Below the pieces are notes generated by a model that was not told the DNA's origin, searched no databases, and saw only the letters and a program-made list of their open reading frames with translations. A DNA stretch of 11,433 nt, taken from the NCBI GenBank assembly GCA_002418885.1, contig DIEZ01000089.1, forward strand, positions 8,382-19,814. The letters run 5' to 3'. Positions within the stretch are counted from its first letter, which is position 1. Each line of letters starts with the position of its first letter. This document shows, one piece after another, positions 1 through 7,961 of the stretch. The translations under genes were made by a program, and so were the position numbers. The DNA comes from Syntrophaceae bacterium UBA5761. Its GTDB lineage: Bacteria; Desulfobacterota; Syntrophia; Syntrophales; UBA4778.

Positions 1-924
<924 letters not shown>

Positions 925-939
925 CCTTACGGGAGCGGT

Positions 940-2175
940 ATGCTGACGGAAAACGAGAAAATAGAAGCACTCGTCGGACTCGGTATCAAACTGAATCAGT
1001 TGCAAGACCTCGACATCCTCATGGAACATATCCTGGCGGAGGCCAGGAACTTCGTCAATGCCGATGCCGGCTCCATCTACATCCGCGACGTGGACCGCCT
1101 GATCTTCAGTTATACCCAGAACGAAACCCTCCAGAAAAGGATGCCTCGTGGAGCCAAACTCATCTACTCAACTTTTTCGATTCCCGTGGACGAGACGAGC
1201 ATCGCCGGCTTCTCCGCCGCCACCGGAAGGACGCTTAACATCTCGGACGTGTGGGCTATCGACAGCAGTCGTCCCTACCGATTCAACAAGGACTTCGACG
1301 AGAAAACCGGCTATCGGACACGTTCAGTCCTGACGATTCCGCTCAAGACCCTGCAAGGGAACGTCATCGGTATCCTTCAGATCATCAACGCCCAGGACGG
1401 CAACAAAAAGGTCGTCCCTTTCTCCACGGAAGACGAAAGGATGATGCTTCACTTCGCGAGCACGGCAGCCGTCGCACTCGAACGGGCTCAGCTCGTACGG
1501 AACATCATCCTCCGCACAATAAAGATGACCGAGATGCGGGACCCAAAAGAGACGGGCGCTCACGTGAACCGGGTCGCGAGCTTCGCAACGGAGATTTACG
1601 AAAAATGGGCGAGGCTTAAAGGGATTCCCGAACGGCAGATCGATACGAACCGGGATTTGTTGCGCATGGCGGCCATGCTCCACGATGCAGGCAAAGTGGC
1701 CATCCCGGACGCCTTACTAAAGAAACCGGGGAAACTCACCCATGAAGAGTTCAAGGTGATGCGGTCTCACACGATTCAAGGTGCGAGGATATTCATGGAC
1801 CGGCATTCGGAATTCGACGTAGTAGCCTTCGACGTCTCTCTGAACCATCATGAAAACTGGGACGGTACGGGTTACCCGGGCCATGTGGATGTCGCCACAG
1901 GCCTCCCTCTTCGAGGAAAAGCCGTCCCCGACGGCTTACCCCTCGGTAAGAAAGGAGAAGAGATCCCCCTTTTCGGAAGGATCGTTGCCATAGCCGACGT
2001 CTTCGATGCCCTCACTGCGAGGCGCTCCTACAAACACGCATGGGATGAGTCGGAGGCATTGGAGGCAATCGAAAAGGCATCGGGAAGGCAGTTCGACCCC
2101 GAGTTGGTCGGCATCCTTTCCTCCTGCCTGGACTCCATCCGCCAGGCGCGCCAAAGGTACCCGGATGAGGTTTAG
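940..2175 (+). CDS. GAF domain-HD-GYP domain protein, probable cyclic-di-GMP phosphodiesterase
   Basis: 411 residues. Residues ~10-185 look like a GAF sensor domain (LVGLGIKLNQLQDLDILMEH, ADAGSIYIRD, LTIPLKTLQGNVIGILQIIN, ending STAAVALERAQL). Residues ~186-400 are an HD-GYP domain: ETGAHVNRVASFA (~204-216), metal-binding HDAGK (248-252), IPDALLKKPGKLT, MRSH (274-277), HHENWDGTGYPG (303-314) and IADVFDALTARRSYK (351-365). HD-GYP proteins hydrolyse cyclic-di-GMP, and the key HD and GYP residues are all present, so activity is likely; the GAF ligand is unknown. About 23 extra residues lie between GYPG and GEEIPL, where canonical HD-GYP domains have a very short link. No signal peptide or membrane segment is visible, so the protein should be cytoplasmic. 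The ATG at 940 has a GGGAG four bases upstream and sits 15 bases after the eno stop codon, suggesting an operon. Converges on plsB. Confidence 0.93.
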   Translation: MLTENEKIEALVGLGIKLNQLQDLDILMEHILAEARNFVNADAGSIYIRDVDRLIFSYTQNETLQKRMPRGAKLIYSTFSIPVDETSIAGFSAATGRTLNISDVWAIDSSRPYRFNKDFDEKTGYRTRSVLTIPLKTLQGNVIGILQIINAQDGNKKVVPFSTEDERMMLHFASTAAVALERAQLVRNIILRTIKMTEMRDPKETGAHVNRVASFATEIYEKWARLKGIPERQIDTNRDLLRMAAMLHDAGKVAIPDALLKKPGKLTHEEFKVMRSHTIQGARIFMDRHSEFDVVAFDVSLNHHENWDGTGYPGHVDVATGLPLRGKAVPDGLPLGKKGEEIPLFGRIVAIADVFDALTARRSYKHAWDESEALEAIEKASGRQFDPELVGILSSCLDSIRQARQRYPDEV

Positions 2176-2241
2176 AATCCCTACACCGTAGTTCCTGATT
2201 CAAGGTCGAAACCACGACGGACAAGATTCATACGCGTTCGC

Positions 2242-4881
2242 TCAGAGGAACTTGAACAGCCGCTGCCTCAGAGACTCGACTTCGCTGCGGTCGTCCGTCA
2301 GGGAATAGACAACGGTTTCCTTCCTATCCTTTTTGTCCTTCTCCCTTTGGAGAAAGAGTATCTCCATGTCGCAGAGAAATTTGACGGCGTTCTTGTAGTT
2401 CGAGCTTGACAACGCCTCCGCCCTCATGATCTCCCCTTTTTTATACATCCTGGTGCCGAGCTGCTGTATTTTTTTGGTGAATTCCCTCTCCGTCCGAGCA
2501 CCCTTTTTCAGGTACGAACATCCGCGTATCACCACCCAGTACGACTCGATGTAATTATGGATAAGGCCCGCATAGGGCCTTAGGCCCACCCTCCCCTTAC
2601 CCTTGACCTCGATCCAGGCCTCGTTGTCCCGTTCCTTTCCCTCGATCATGCCGCGGTCGTGACTGTAATTGAGGACCTGATTCACCTCCTCGACGTCGTC
2701 CACTTTGTCGTCGAAAATGAACTCATTCTTGAAGAGCCTTCTGAAAAACTTGTAATCCTCAAGTATCCGATAGAGGGGAATTGCGTCCTCACTGGAGGAC
2801 AGTATGGATGTTGCGACGAAGCTGAGGGGGACGAAGAAGTGGAGTATGTTGTTCTTGTAATACTCCAGGTTGAGCCGCTTTTCCTCGTCCAGAGAATAGA
2901 CGATCTCTTCGACCTCCTCATCCCTGTCCTCTTCCTCGATGCCCATCTTGGAGATCAAGCCCGCGGTCTCGAAGAGGCTTAGGGCGTCCGCGACGGCCCG
3001 TTCGCGGTTGGCGAAGGTGGAGGCGAACTTCACGTTCCGGCAGGCAAGATACTCATAAAGTTCATTGATTATGCCCACGAGTTCGTCGTGGGATATGCCC
3101 CGCCGGTAATGACACAGCATCGCCGCCGCAACGAGCGCGGAAGGAGTAACCACCGAGACCTTGTTGATCTCGCCGACGACCTCGTAGCCGATCTTTCTGT
3201 AAAAACTCTGCCGTTCCTCAACGGTCATATCTTCGTAGGTTTTCTCCAGGGAGGTCATGTAACTCTTGAGAAAGATGGGCTTTCCGATGTTGACATACAC
3301 ACGACCGTAACGTCTCCTCAGGAGACCTCCGCTCTTGATGACGTCTGTCGCCTTTTCCCTTGCCTTCTGTGCGCCGCCGAGTTCTTCAAGATAGGCCTTT
3401 TCCTCCATCACCCGGTCATAGCCGATAAAGACGGGGATGACGGCTAGGTCGCTGCTGATGCCTTCCTTGTATGCCTGGATGATCATGGACAGCATGCCGT
3501 ACCTCGGCATAACCATCTTTCCGGTCCGGCTCCTGCCGCCTTCGATAAAGAACTCGATCGGAAGACCCTCTTTCAGGAGAACTTTGATGTACTTCGCAAA
3601 CACCTCCCGGTAAAGGACGTTCCCCTTGAAGCCGCGCCTGACGAAAAAGGCGCCGGACTTCCGGAATATCGGCCCGAGGGGCCAGAACATGAGGTTGGTC
3701 CCCGCCGCGACGAAGGGCAGAGGGATGCTGTTGACCTCAAAGACATAGGACAGCAAGAGGTAGTCGATGTGACTCCTGTGACACGGCACGATTACGAAGG
3801 GCATGCGCTTCGATATGTCACGGATCATCGCGAGGCCTTCTCTGTCTACAACCACCCCGTCGTAGACGTTGTTCCAGAGCCAGGTGAGAATCTTGTACCA
3901 GATGTCGATGTATATATCCTGATAATCCGCGGCGATCTCTTTTAGGTATTTTTTCGCCTCCTTGAAGACAGCTTTGAAATCTTTCTTCGTCACCGTCGCC
4001 AGCTCTTCCATCGCCTTAACAAGGTAAGCGTCCCGCAATACCGTGACTATGATCTCCTCTCTCGACTTGAGCACGGGGCCGAAGACAACGCGTCTTTCCT
4101 CGTTGATCCGGTCGATCAGCTCCCTGCGTAGGTTGTAGGAAATGTTTTCGTAGGATCGCGGCGGGTTCTCGGCTTCCAGGTATTCGGCGAGGTTGACAGG
4201 CTTTGCAGGAACCACGGTCGCCTTTTTTGAATACCGGAGAAAGGTGATGACCCTCCGCAGCGGGTCGGGGTTCTCCACATGGCCGAGGAGTATTTCCATG
4301 ATGGTCTTGTTCTTCTTCTCTCTCCTCTTGCCGTAGAAGAAGCCGACAGGTACGACGAAGATGGGGGTCTCCATCTCCTTCTGGGCGTGGATAAGCTGGA
4401 TGAGTGGGTCCTTGGGATAAGGGCTGCCCAGAAAATCCGAGTCCCGAAGGTAGATGAGGGAGCTTTCGCCTTTTTTCGTTATTTCTTTCAGGTATTCCGT
4501 CTTGTAAGGATTGAGGCTGTCTTTCTTTAACACTATGTTGAATAGGCGCGTAAAAGCGCACTTAAGGGCCGTGAATAAGGGCTGCCAGGCAGCCATGTTG
4601 ACGGCGTGGCAGTAGATCGGTGGCGAAATTCCCTTTCTTTTGAGAACCTCTCTCAGGATCAGGGCGTCTATCTGGCTTGCATTCTTCTGGGCATAGACCA
4701 CGACACCCTTTTGGTAGAGACCCCTCAACTCCTCTGCCGCCTCGTCGGAGAACCCCACCCGGGAAAGAATCCCTTCCAGAAAACGGCTGAGGGAAAAACT
4801 GTTCGAGTCGTATAGGGAGCCTCCGTAGCAACCGATTTCTTTCCTCCCGGCCTTTTTTTCCGATGCGGCGTCTGTCGTCAT
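2242..4881 (-). CDS. plsB: Glycerol-3-phosphate O-acyltransferase PlsB
   Basis: Membrane-associated enzyme that puts the first acyl chain on sn-glycerol-3-phosphate to form lysophosphatidic acid, the entry step of phospholipid synthesis. 879 residues, somewhat longer than the ~800-residue E. coli enzyme. The acyltransferase blocks are clear: CHRSHIDYLLLSYV with the HX4D catalytic pair H368/D373, AAGTNLMFWPLGPIFRKSGA then FFVRR (~392-416), FFIEGGRSRTGK (444-455) and VIPVFIGYD (481-489). The ~360 residues before and ~390 after them match the large flanking regions that separate PlsB from the small PlsC/PlsY types. Residues ~650-660 are strongly acidic. The ATG at 4881 is the first start in frame and lies 15 bases after the ptsI stop codon, with no strong Shine-Dalgarno, so expression probably depends on the upstream PTS genes. 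It is the last gene of the EIID-ptsH-ptsI-plsB operon. Confidence 0.95.
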   Translation of the reverse strand: MTTDAASEKKAGRKEIGCYGGSLYDSNSFSLSRFLEGILSRVGFSDEAAEELRGLYQKGVVVYAQKNASQIDALILREVLKRKGISPPIYCHAVNMAAWQPLFTALKCAFTRLFNIVLKKDSLNPYKTEYLKEITKKGESSLIYLRDSDFLGSPYPKDPLIQLIHAQKEMETPIFVVPVGFFYGKRREKKNKTIMEILLGHVENPDPLRRVITFLRYSKKATVVPAKPVNLAEYLEAENPPRSYENISYNLRRELIDRINEERRVVFGPVLKSREEIIVTVLRDAYLVKAMEELATVTKKDFKAVFKEAKKYLKEIAADYQDIYIDIWYKILTWLWNNVYDGVVVDREGLAMIRDISKRMPFVIVPCHRSHIDYLLLSYVFEVNSIPLPFVAAGTNLMFWPLGPIFRKSGAFFVRRGFKGNVLYREVFAKYIKVLLKEGLPIEFFIEGGRSRTGKMVMPRYGMLSMIIQAYKEGISSDLAVIPVFIGYDRVMEEKAYLEELGGAQKAREKATDVIKSGGLLRRRYGRVYVNIGKPIFLKSYMTSLEKTYEDMTVEERQSFYRKIGYEVVGEINKVSVVTPSALVAAAMLCHYRRGISHDELVGIINELYEYLACRNVKFASTFANRERAVADALSLFETAGLISKMGIEEEDRDEEVEEIVYSLDEEKRLNLEYYKNNILHFFVPLSFVATSILSSSEDAIPLYRILEDYKFFRRLFKNEFIFDDKVDDVEEVNQVLNYSHDRGMIEGKERDNEAWIEVKGKGRVGLRPYAGLIHNYIESYWVVIRGCSYLKKGARTEREFTKKIQQLGTRMYKKGEIMRAEALSSSNYKNAVKFLCDMEILFLQREKDKKDRKETVVYSLTDDRSEVESLRQRLFKFL

Positions 4882-4896
4882 GGTCTGGTACGCCCG

Positions 4897-6678
4897 TCAG
4901 TCTTCCCGCCTGAAATCGTCCGGAAAACGGCTCGTCATATAGTCCCTTACGTAGGCCTCTATCTCCCGAACCGTGGAAAACGTCATGGCCTTGTTCAACA
5001 GGGCCTGCGATTCCTCGAAAGTGGCGTTGCGGATGATCTTTTTCACCCGCGGTATGGCCAAGGGGTTCATACTCAGCTCGTCCAGCTCGAAGCCTAAGAG
5101 GACAAGGGTGTACGCCGGCTCTCCCGCCATTTCTCCACACATCGAAACTCTAATACCCGCCCGATGGCCAGCCTCTACGATCATCTTGATCAGTTTAAGG
5201 ACGGCTGGATGCAGGGGGTCGTAAAGGTAGGTGACGCGCTCGTTGACCCGGTCGATGGCAAGGGTGTACTGAGTCAGGTCGTTGGTGCCGATGCTGAAGA
5301 AATCGACTTCACGGGCAAGGCTGTCGGCAATGACGACCGCGGACGGTACCTCGATCATTATCCCCAATTCGATGTCCTCGCCGACCGGAACCCCCTTCCT
5401 GACGAGGTCTTCCTTGACCTCCCAGAATATCTTCTTGGTCTCGACGATCTCCTCCAGCGAGGAAATCATCGGGAACAGTACCCGCGTCTTTCCAAAAGCG
5501 CTGGCCCTTAGGATGGCCCTCAACTGAACCTTGAAAAGTTCTACTTCTTGCAGACAGAATCTGATGGCCCGCAATCCCATGACCGGGTTCATCTCCTTGG
5601 CCAGTTTCGGGTCGGAAATGAATTTGTCACCGCCCAGGTCGAAGGTCCGGATGGTGGACCACTTTATGCCTTGGCCTTCGATCACGCTCCTATAGTTGAC
5701 GAAATGCTCATCCTCCGTAGGCAGTTGTTCCCGGTTTATGTATATGAACTCGGTACGGTAAAGCCCGACACCCTCGGCTCCATGAGCCACAGCGGAGGGG
5801 ATTTCTTCGACGAATTCTATGTTGGCCGATATGTCGACCTTCCGGTTGTCCCTCGTGACCGCCGGAAGCCTCGCCTCCCGCAGCAGCCCATCTTCGAGTA
5901 TCTCAAAATGTCTCTTCTTTTCTTCATAGCGTCTGATGACTTCCGGGTCAGGGTTAACGATGACGAAACCGTCCAACCCGTCCACGACGACAATGTCGCC
6001 GGACCTGACTTCTCGCGTGACCCGCTCCAGCCCCACAACGGCGGGGATACCGATCGACCGCGCAACGATGGCGGTATGCGATGTCTTCCCTCCCATATCG
6101 GTCGCAAAGCCGAGGATGTTTTCGACCTTCATCTGAACCGTGTCCGCCGGGGATAAATCCTTAGAGATTATGATCGACGCCTCTTCGATGTCCGTAAGCC
6201 TGATGTGCTCCCTGCCGACTAAGTTCCTGAGGATTCTCTGACCTACGTATTCCACATCACTGAACCGCTCCCTCAAGTATTCGTCGTCGATCTTCTCGAA
6301 GATGGCGCGATACTTGTCTATCGTAAGCATCAAGGCCCACTCGGCATTGATCATCCTTTCCCGGATGACGTTGACCGTGTTGTTGATAAGCGTCTTGTCT
6401 TTGAGCATCATCATGTGTATATCGATGATGAAAAGCGGCTTCGGGCCTTCCCGGTCGGAGAGTTTCTTCCTGAGGGCTGCCAGCTGACGCCTCGATTCCT
6501 TCAACGCCTTCTCAAACCTAGAAATCTCTGCCAGCACTTCCGCCTCACCCTCGAGCTGATAACAGGGGACGTTGGCGATGCTGTAATCGAGAATCAACGC
6601 CTTGCCGGTCGCGATTCCCGGTGACACACCTATGCCCTTCAAAACATGAGTCTTTCTCTGACTGTCTCTTTCACCCAT
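4897..6678 (-). CDS. ptsI: PTS enzyme I (phosphoenolpyruvate-protein phosphotransferase)
   Basis: Cytoplasmic enzyme that takes phosphate from phosphoenolpyruvate onto a histidine and passes it to HPr. Numbered from the ATG at 6678 it has 593 residues (E. coli 575). The N-terminal swivelling domain begins KGIGVSPGIATGKALIL and carries the phospho-His motif MGGKTSHTAIVA (active His ~201). The C-terminal PEP-binding barrel shows GVGLYRTEFIY (~303-313), TFDLGGDK, NPVMGLRAIR, VLFPMISSLEE, DFFSIGTNDLTQY and the MCGEMAG block with the conserved Cys ~514. The frame also offers a TTG one codon earlier (6681), but the ATG is preferred: it overlaps the ptsH stop as TGATG and has GGGGAAAG about three bases upstream of that TTG. 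Overlap indicates translational coupling to HPr. Catalytic residues all appear present, so it should be active. Confidence 0.96.
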   Translation of the reverse strand: MGERDSQRKTHVLKGIGVSPGIATGKALILDYSIANVPCYQLEGEAEVLAEISRFEKALKESRRQLAALRKKLSDREGPKPLFIIDIHMMMLKDKTLINNTVNVIRERMINAEWALMLTIDKYRAIFEKIDDEYLRERFSDVEYVGQRILRNLVGREHIRLTDIEEASIIISKDLSPADTVQMKVENILGFATDMGGKTSHTAIVARSIGIPAVVGLERVTREVRSGDIVVVDGLDGFVIVNPDPEVIRRYEEKKRHFEILEDGLLREARLPAVTRDNRKVDISANIEFVEEIPSAVAHGAEGVGLYRTEFIYINREQLPTEDEHFVNYRSVIEGQGIKWSTIRTFDLGGDKFISDPKLAKEMNPVMGLRAIRFCLQEVELFKVQLRAILRASAFGKTRVLFPMISSLEEIVETKKIFWEVKEDLVRKGVPVGEDIELGIMIEVPSAVVIADSLAREVDFFSIGTNDLTQYTLAIDRVNERVTYLYDPLHPAVLKLIKMIVEAGHRAGIRVSMCGEMAGEPAYTLVLLGFELDELSMNPLAIPRVKKIIRNATFEESQALLNKAMTFSTVREIEAYVRDYMTSRFPDDFRRED

Positions 6679-6950
6679 CAACTTTCCCCAAATTTATTTT
6701 CGATGAGATGCCCAAGACTGTCGACGGCATCCTGAGCATCGGGTCCTTCCGCCCTAACCGTGACCTTGCTACCCTTGGGAGCGCCGAGCGTTAGGATGCC
6801 GAGGATGCTCTTCGCGTTGACCTCCCTGCCGTCTTTTTCGATGAATATTTCCGACCTGAACCTACTGGCGACATCCACGATCAAGGCGGCCGAACGGGCA
6901 TGGATACCGAGTTCATTGGTGATGGTGAAGATTCTCAGGCTCGTCGTCAT
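6678..6950 (-). CDS. ptsH: HPr phosphocarrier protein of the PTS
   Basis: 90-residue HPr, the small histidine phosphocarrier between enzyme I and EIIA domains. The active-site segment is LGIHARSAALIV with the phospho-His at residue 17; the usual Pro two residues after the His is Ser here. The second landmark, NAKSILGILTLGAPKG (45-60), retains the Ser (S48) that HPr kinase modifies in many bacteria, so regulatory Ser phosphorylation is possible although no hprK gene is in the window. The open frame runs upstream to 7649, but that extension is the out-of-frame EIID gene. The ATG at 6948-6950 gives a standard-length HPr and overlaps the EIID stop codon as ATGA. No good Shine-Dalgarno precedes it, consistent with translational coupling. 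The stop overlaps the ptsI start by one base. Confidence 0.95.
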   Translation of the reverse strand: MTTSLRIFTITNELGIHARSAALIVDVASRFRSEIFIEKDGREVNAKSILGILTLGAPKGSKVTVRAEGPDAQDAVDSLGHLIENKFGES

Positions 6951-7699
6951 CTCAGGCCGATCACAAGAAAAAGGAGGAAAGATACACTGTAGAAGATGGT
7001 CACCGCGGATACCCCCTTTTTTAAAGCCCAGAGGCAAGCAAGGATCACCGCCAGGAGAAAAACCCTCTTCAGGATATCGAGACCCTGCACAAAGGGCCAT
7101 TCCGTCTGGCTCGAGACGACCAGAGCCAGGGCGGCGAGAAGGACGACGGACACCCACCGGAGCTGCCGCGCCATCCCGGGGAGGTTCATCGAACGTATGA
7201 ATTCGATACCCTCTTTGCCCCTTCGGTAACCTTCGACCAGGCCTTTCAGACGAACCCAGAGATGAAAAGGGTTGAAAATAAGGATCGGCACGAGGAACGC
7301 GATAAAAAATCCTTTTAACGCAAGCAGCACGCCGACCGCCGCCGCGAGCGGCCTCAGGGAACCCCAGAAGAAGGAATCTCCTATGGCCGCATAGGGCGCC
7401 ATGAGCGCCGCCTTCAACTGATCCACTTCGGGATTGTTTCCGTTGCTGCACAGGGCCTCCTCTAACCTCATGGCGGACCCGATGATCGGACCTGACATGT
7501 AAGGATTGGTATTGAACATCTGAAGATGCCGCACAAGCATCCTCGACCTCACATCCCTGTCCGTGCTCAGGGTACGAATCGAAGGGATCATCGCAAAAGC
7601 GAATCCCAGGTTCTGCATCCTCCAGAAATTCCACGTCGACTGGATACAAAAGGACCTGAAAAAAACGTTAATCATCCTTCTGCCCGTCTCTTGATCCAT
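6947..7699 (-). CDS. PTS mannose/fructose/sorbose-family EIID-like membrane component
   Basis: 250-residue homologue of the IID membrane subunit of mannose-class phosphotransferase systems (ManZ type). Recognisable blocks are VFFRSFCIQSTWNFWRMQNL (residues 12-31), GFAFAMIPSIRTL, RHLQMFNTNPYMSGPIIG (57-74), RLEEAL and APYAAIGDSFFWGSLRP (101-117). Hydrophobic stretches near 118-146, 181-196, 212-228 and 230-248 fit the family's membrane C-terminal half. An upstream TTG at 7759 would add 20 residues, but the ATG at 7699 is chosen because homology starts just after it, a GGAG lies 10 bases upstream, and a promoter candidate (7731-7759) occupies the extension. It normally works with EIIC as the channel and with EIIA/EIIB; none is adjacent. 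It is the first gene of the operon and shares ATGA with ptsH. Its transported substrate cannot be told. Confidence 0.9.
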   Translation of the reverse strand: MDQETGRRMINVFFRSFCIQSTWNFWRMQNLGFAFAMIPSIRTLSTDRDVRSRMLVRHLQMFNTNPYMSGPIIGSAMRLEEALCSNGNNPEVDQLKAALMAPYAAIGDSFFWGSLRPLAAAVGVLLALKGFFIAFLVPILIFNPFHLWVRLKGLVEGYRRGKEGIEFIRSMNLPGMARQLRWVSVVLLAALALVVSSQTEWPFVQGLDILKRVFLLAVILACLWALKKGVSAVTIFYSVSFLLFLVIGLR

Positions 7700-7730
7700 C
7701 CCGCCGTATCTCCGTCGAAATATAGTGAAG

Positions 7731-7759
7731 TTGATAACATGATTGCTTTTCCGAGTCAA
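7731..7759 (-). promoter_or_regulatory. Promoter candidate for the EIID-ptsH-ptsI-plsB operon
   Basis: Reading leftward, TTGACT (7759-7754), a 17-base spacer, then TATCAA (7736-7731) resemble sigma-70 -35 and -10 boxes at ideal spacing. Transcription would start near 7724, giving a leader of about 25 bases before the ATG at 7699. This argues against translation from the TTG at 7759. Confidence 0.55.
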
Positions 7760-7789
7760 TCTTGACGGTCCGATGATGGAGGTCCGACG

Positions 7790-7814
7790 AGTCTATTTTT
7801 TAGTCTATTTTTTT
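7790..7814. repeat. Tandem 12-base repeat, A/T-rich
   Basis: AGTCTATTTTTT occurs twice in direct succession (7790-7801 and 7802-7813, with one more T at 7814). The repeat ends one base before the TTGACA box of the rightward promoter candidate. It could act as an UP-element-like RNA polymerase contact or a binding site for a regulator, or simply be slippage duplication. Confidence 0.8.
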
Positions 7815-7815
7815 C

Positions 7816-7843
7816 TTGACAGTAAAAATTTTTTCTGTAAACT
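7816..7843 (+). promoter_or_regulatory. Promoter candidate for the PxxKW protein gene
   Basis: A perfect TTGACA (7816-7821) is followed after 16 bases by TAAACT (7838-7843), a 4-of-6 match to the -10 box. T-rich tracts lie directly upstream. Transcription would start near 7850, giving a leader of about 110 bases before the ATG at 7962. Confidence 0.6.
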
Positions 7844-7871
7844 CTGGCGCCCTGGTTGAGGAACATCCGAC

Positions 7872-7909
7872 GGCGTCCGGTCCGGGTCTTGGGATTGACG
7901 CCTTTTTTT
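7872..7909 (+). terminator. Terminator-like hairpin in the leader of the PxxKW gene (possible attenuator)
   Basis: GGCGTC (7872-7877) can pair with GACGCC (7897-7902), directly followed by seven T (7903-7909). Inside the 19-base loop, TCC (81-83) and GGA (92-94) can add three pairs. No rightward gene lies upstream for it to terminate; it sits between the promoter candidate and the coding start. GGCGCC at 7846-7851 can pair with 7872-7877 instead (one G-U), which would break the hairpin. Confidence 0.45.
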
Positions 7910-7923
7910 GAACCAAGAAAAGC

Positions 7924-7939
7924 AAACAAATAAACAAAT
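7924..7939 (+). repeat. Tandem AAACAAAT repeat in A-rich leader
   Basis: AAACAAAT is present twice in direct succession (7924-7931, 7932-7939), within an A-rich and probably unstructured stretch just before the ribosome binding site. Such stretches can help ribosome loading; that role is inferred. Confidence 0.6.
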
Positions 7940-7946
7940 AATTAAG

Positions 7947-7956
7947 AAGGGGGTGA
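7947..7956 (+). promoter_or_regulatory. Strong ribosome binding site that sets the PxxKW start
   Basis: AAGGGGGTGA differs by one base from the full anti-Shine-Dalgarno complement and ends five bases before the ATG at 7962. It selects that ATG over the in-frame TTG at 7908, which has no such site. Confidence 0.8.
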
Positions 7957-7961
7957 TTCCG

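Noticed and set aside
4016..5140. Frames of 181 and 192 codons on the - strand within plsB and ptsI.
   Set aside because: They overlap genes with clear catalytic motifs and have the Arg/Gly/Pro-rich composition of frameshifted GC-rich coding sequence.
5548..6156. 202-codon open frame on the + strand opposite ptsI.
   Set aside because: It is antisense to the well-supported enzyme I gene, with no recognisable domain and no convincing ribosome binding site.
6951..7649. Long open frame fused in front of HPr on the - strand.
   Set aside because: It is an out-of-frame shadow of the EIID gene, with Arg/Gly/Pro-rich, non-homologous sequence; HPr has normal length from 6950.
7856..7933. Possible leader peptide frame from a TTG with three adjacent Arg codons (CGA CGG CGT) running through the attenuator-like hairpin.
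   Set aside because: No ATG or Shine-Dalgarno precedes the TTG, the frame is short, and the Arg run overlaps the stem sequence itself, so composition alone explains it.
7908..7961. N-terminal extension of the PxxKW protein from a TTG.
   Set aside because: The strong ribosome binding site at 7947-7956 lies inside this extension and points to the ATG at 7962; the added residues are low-complexity Lys/Gln/Asn.
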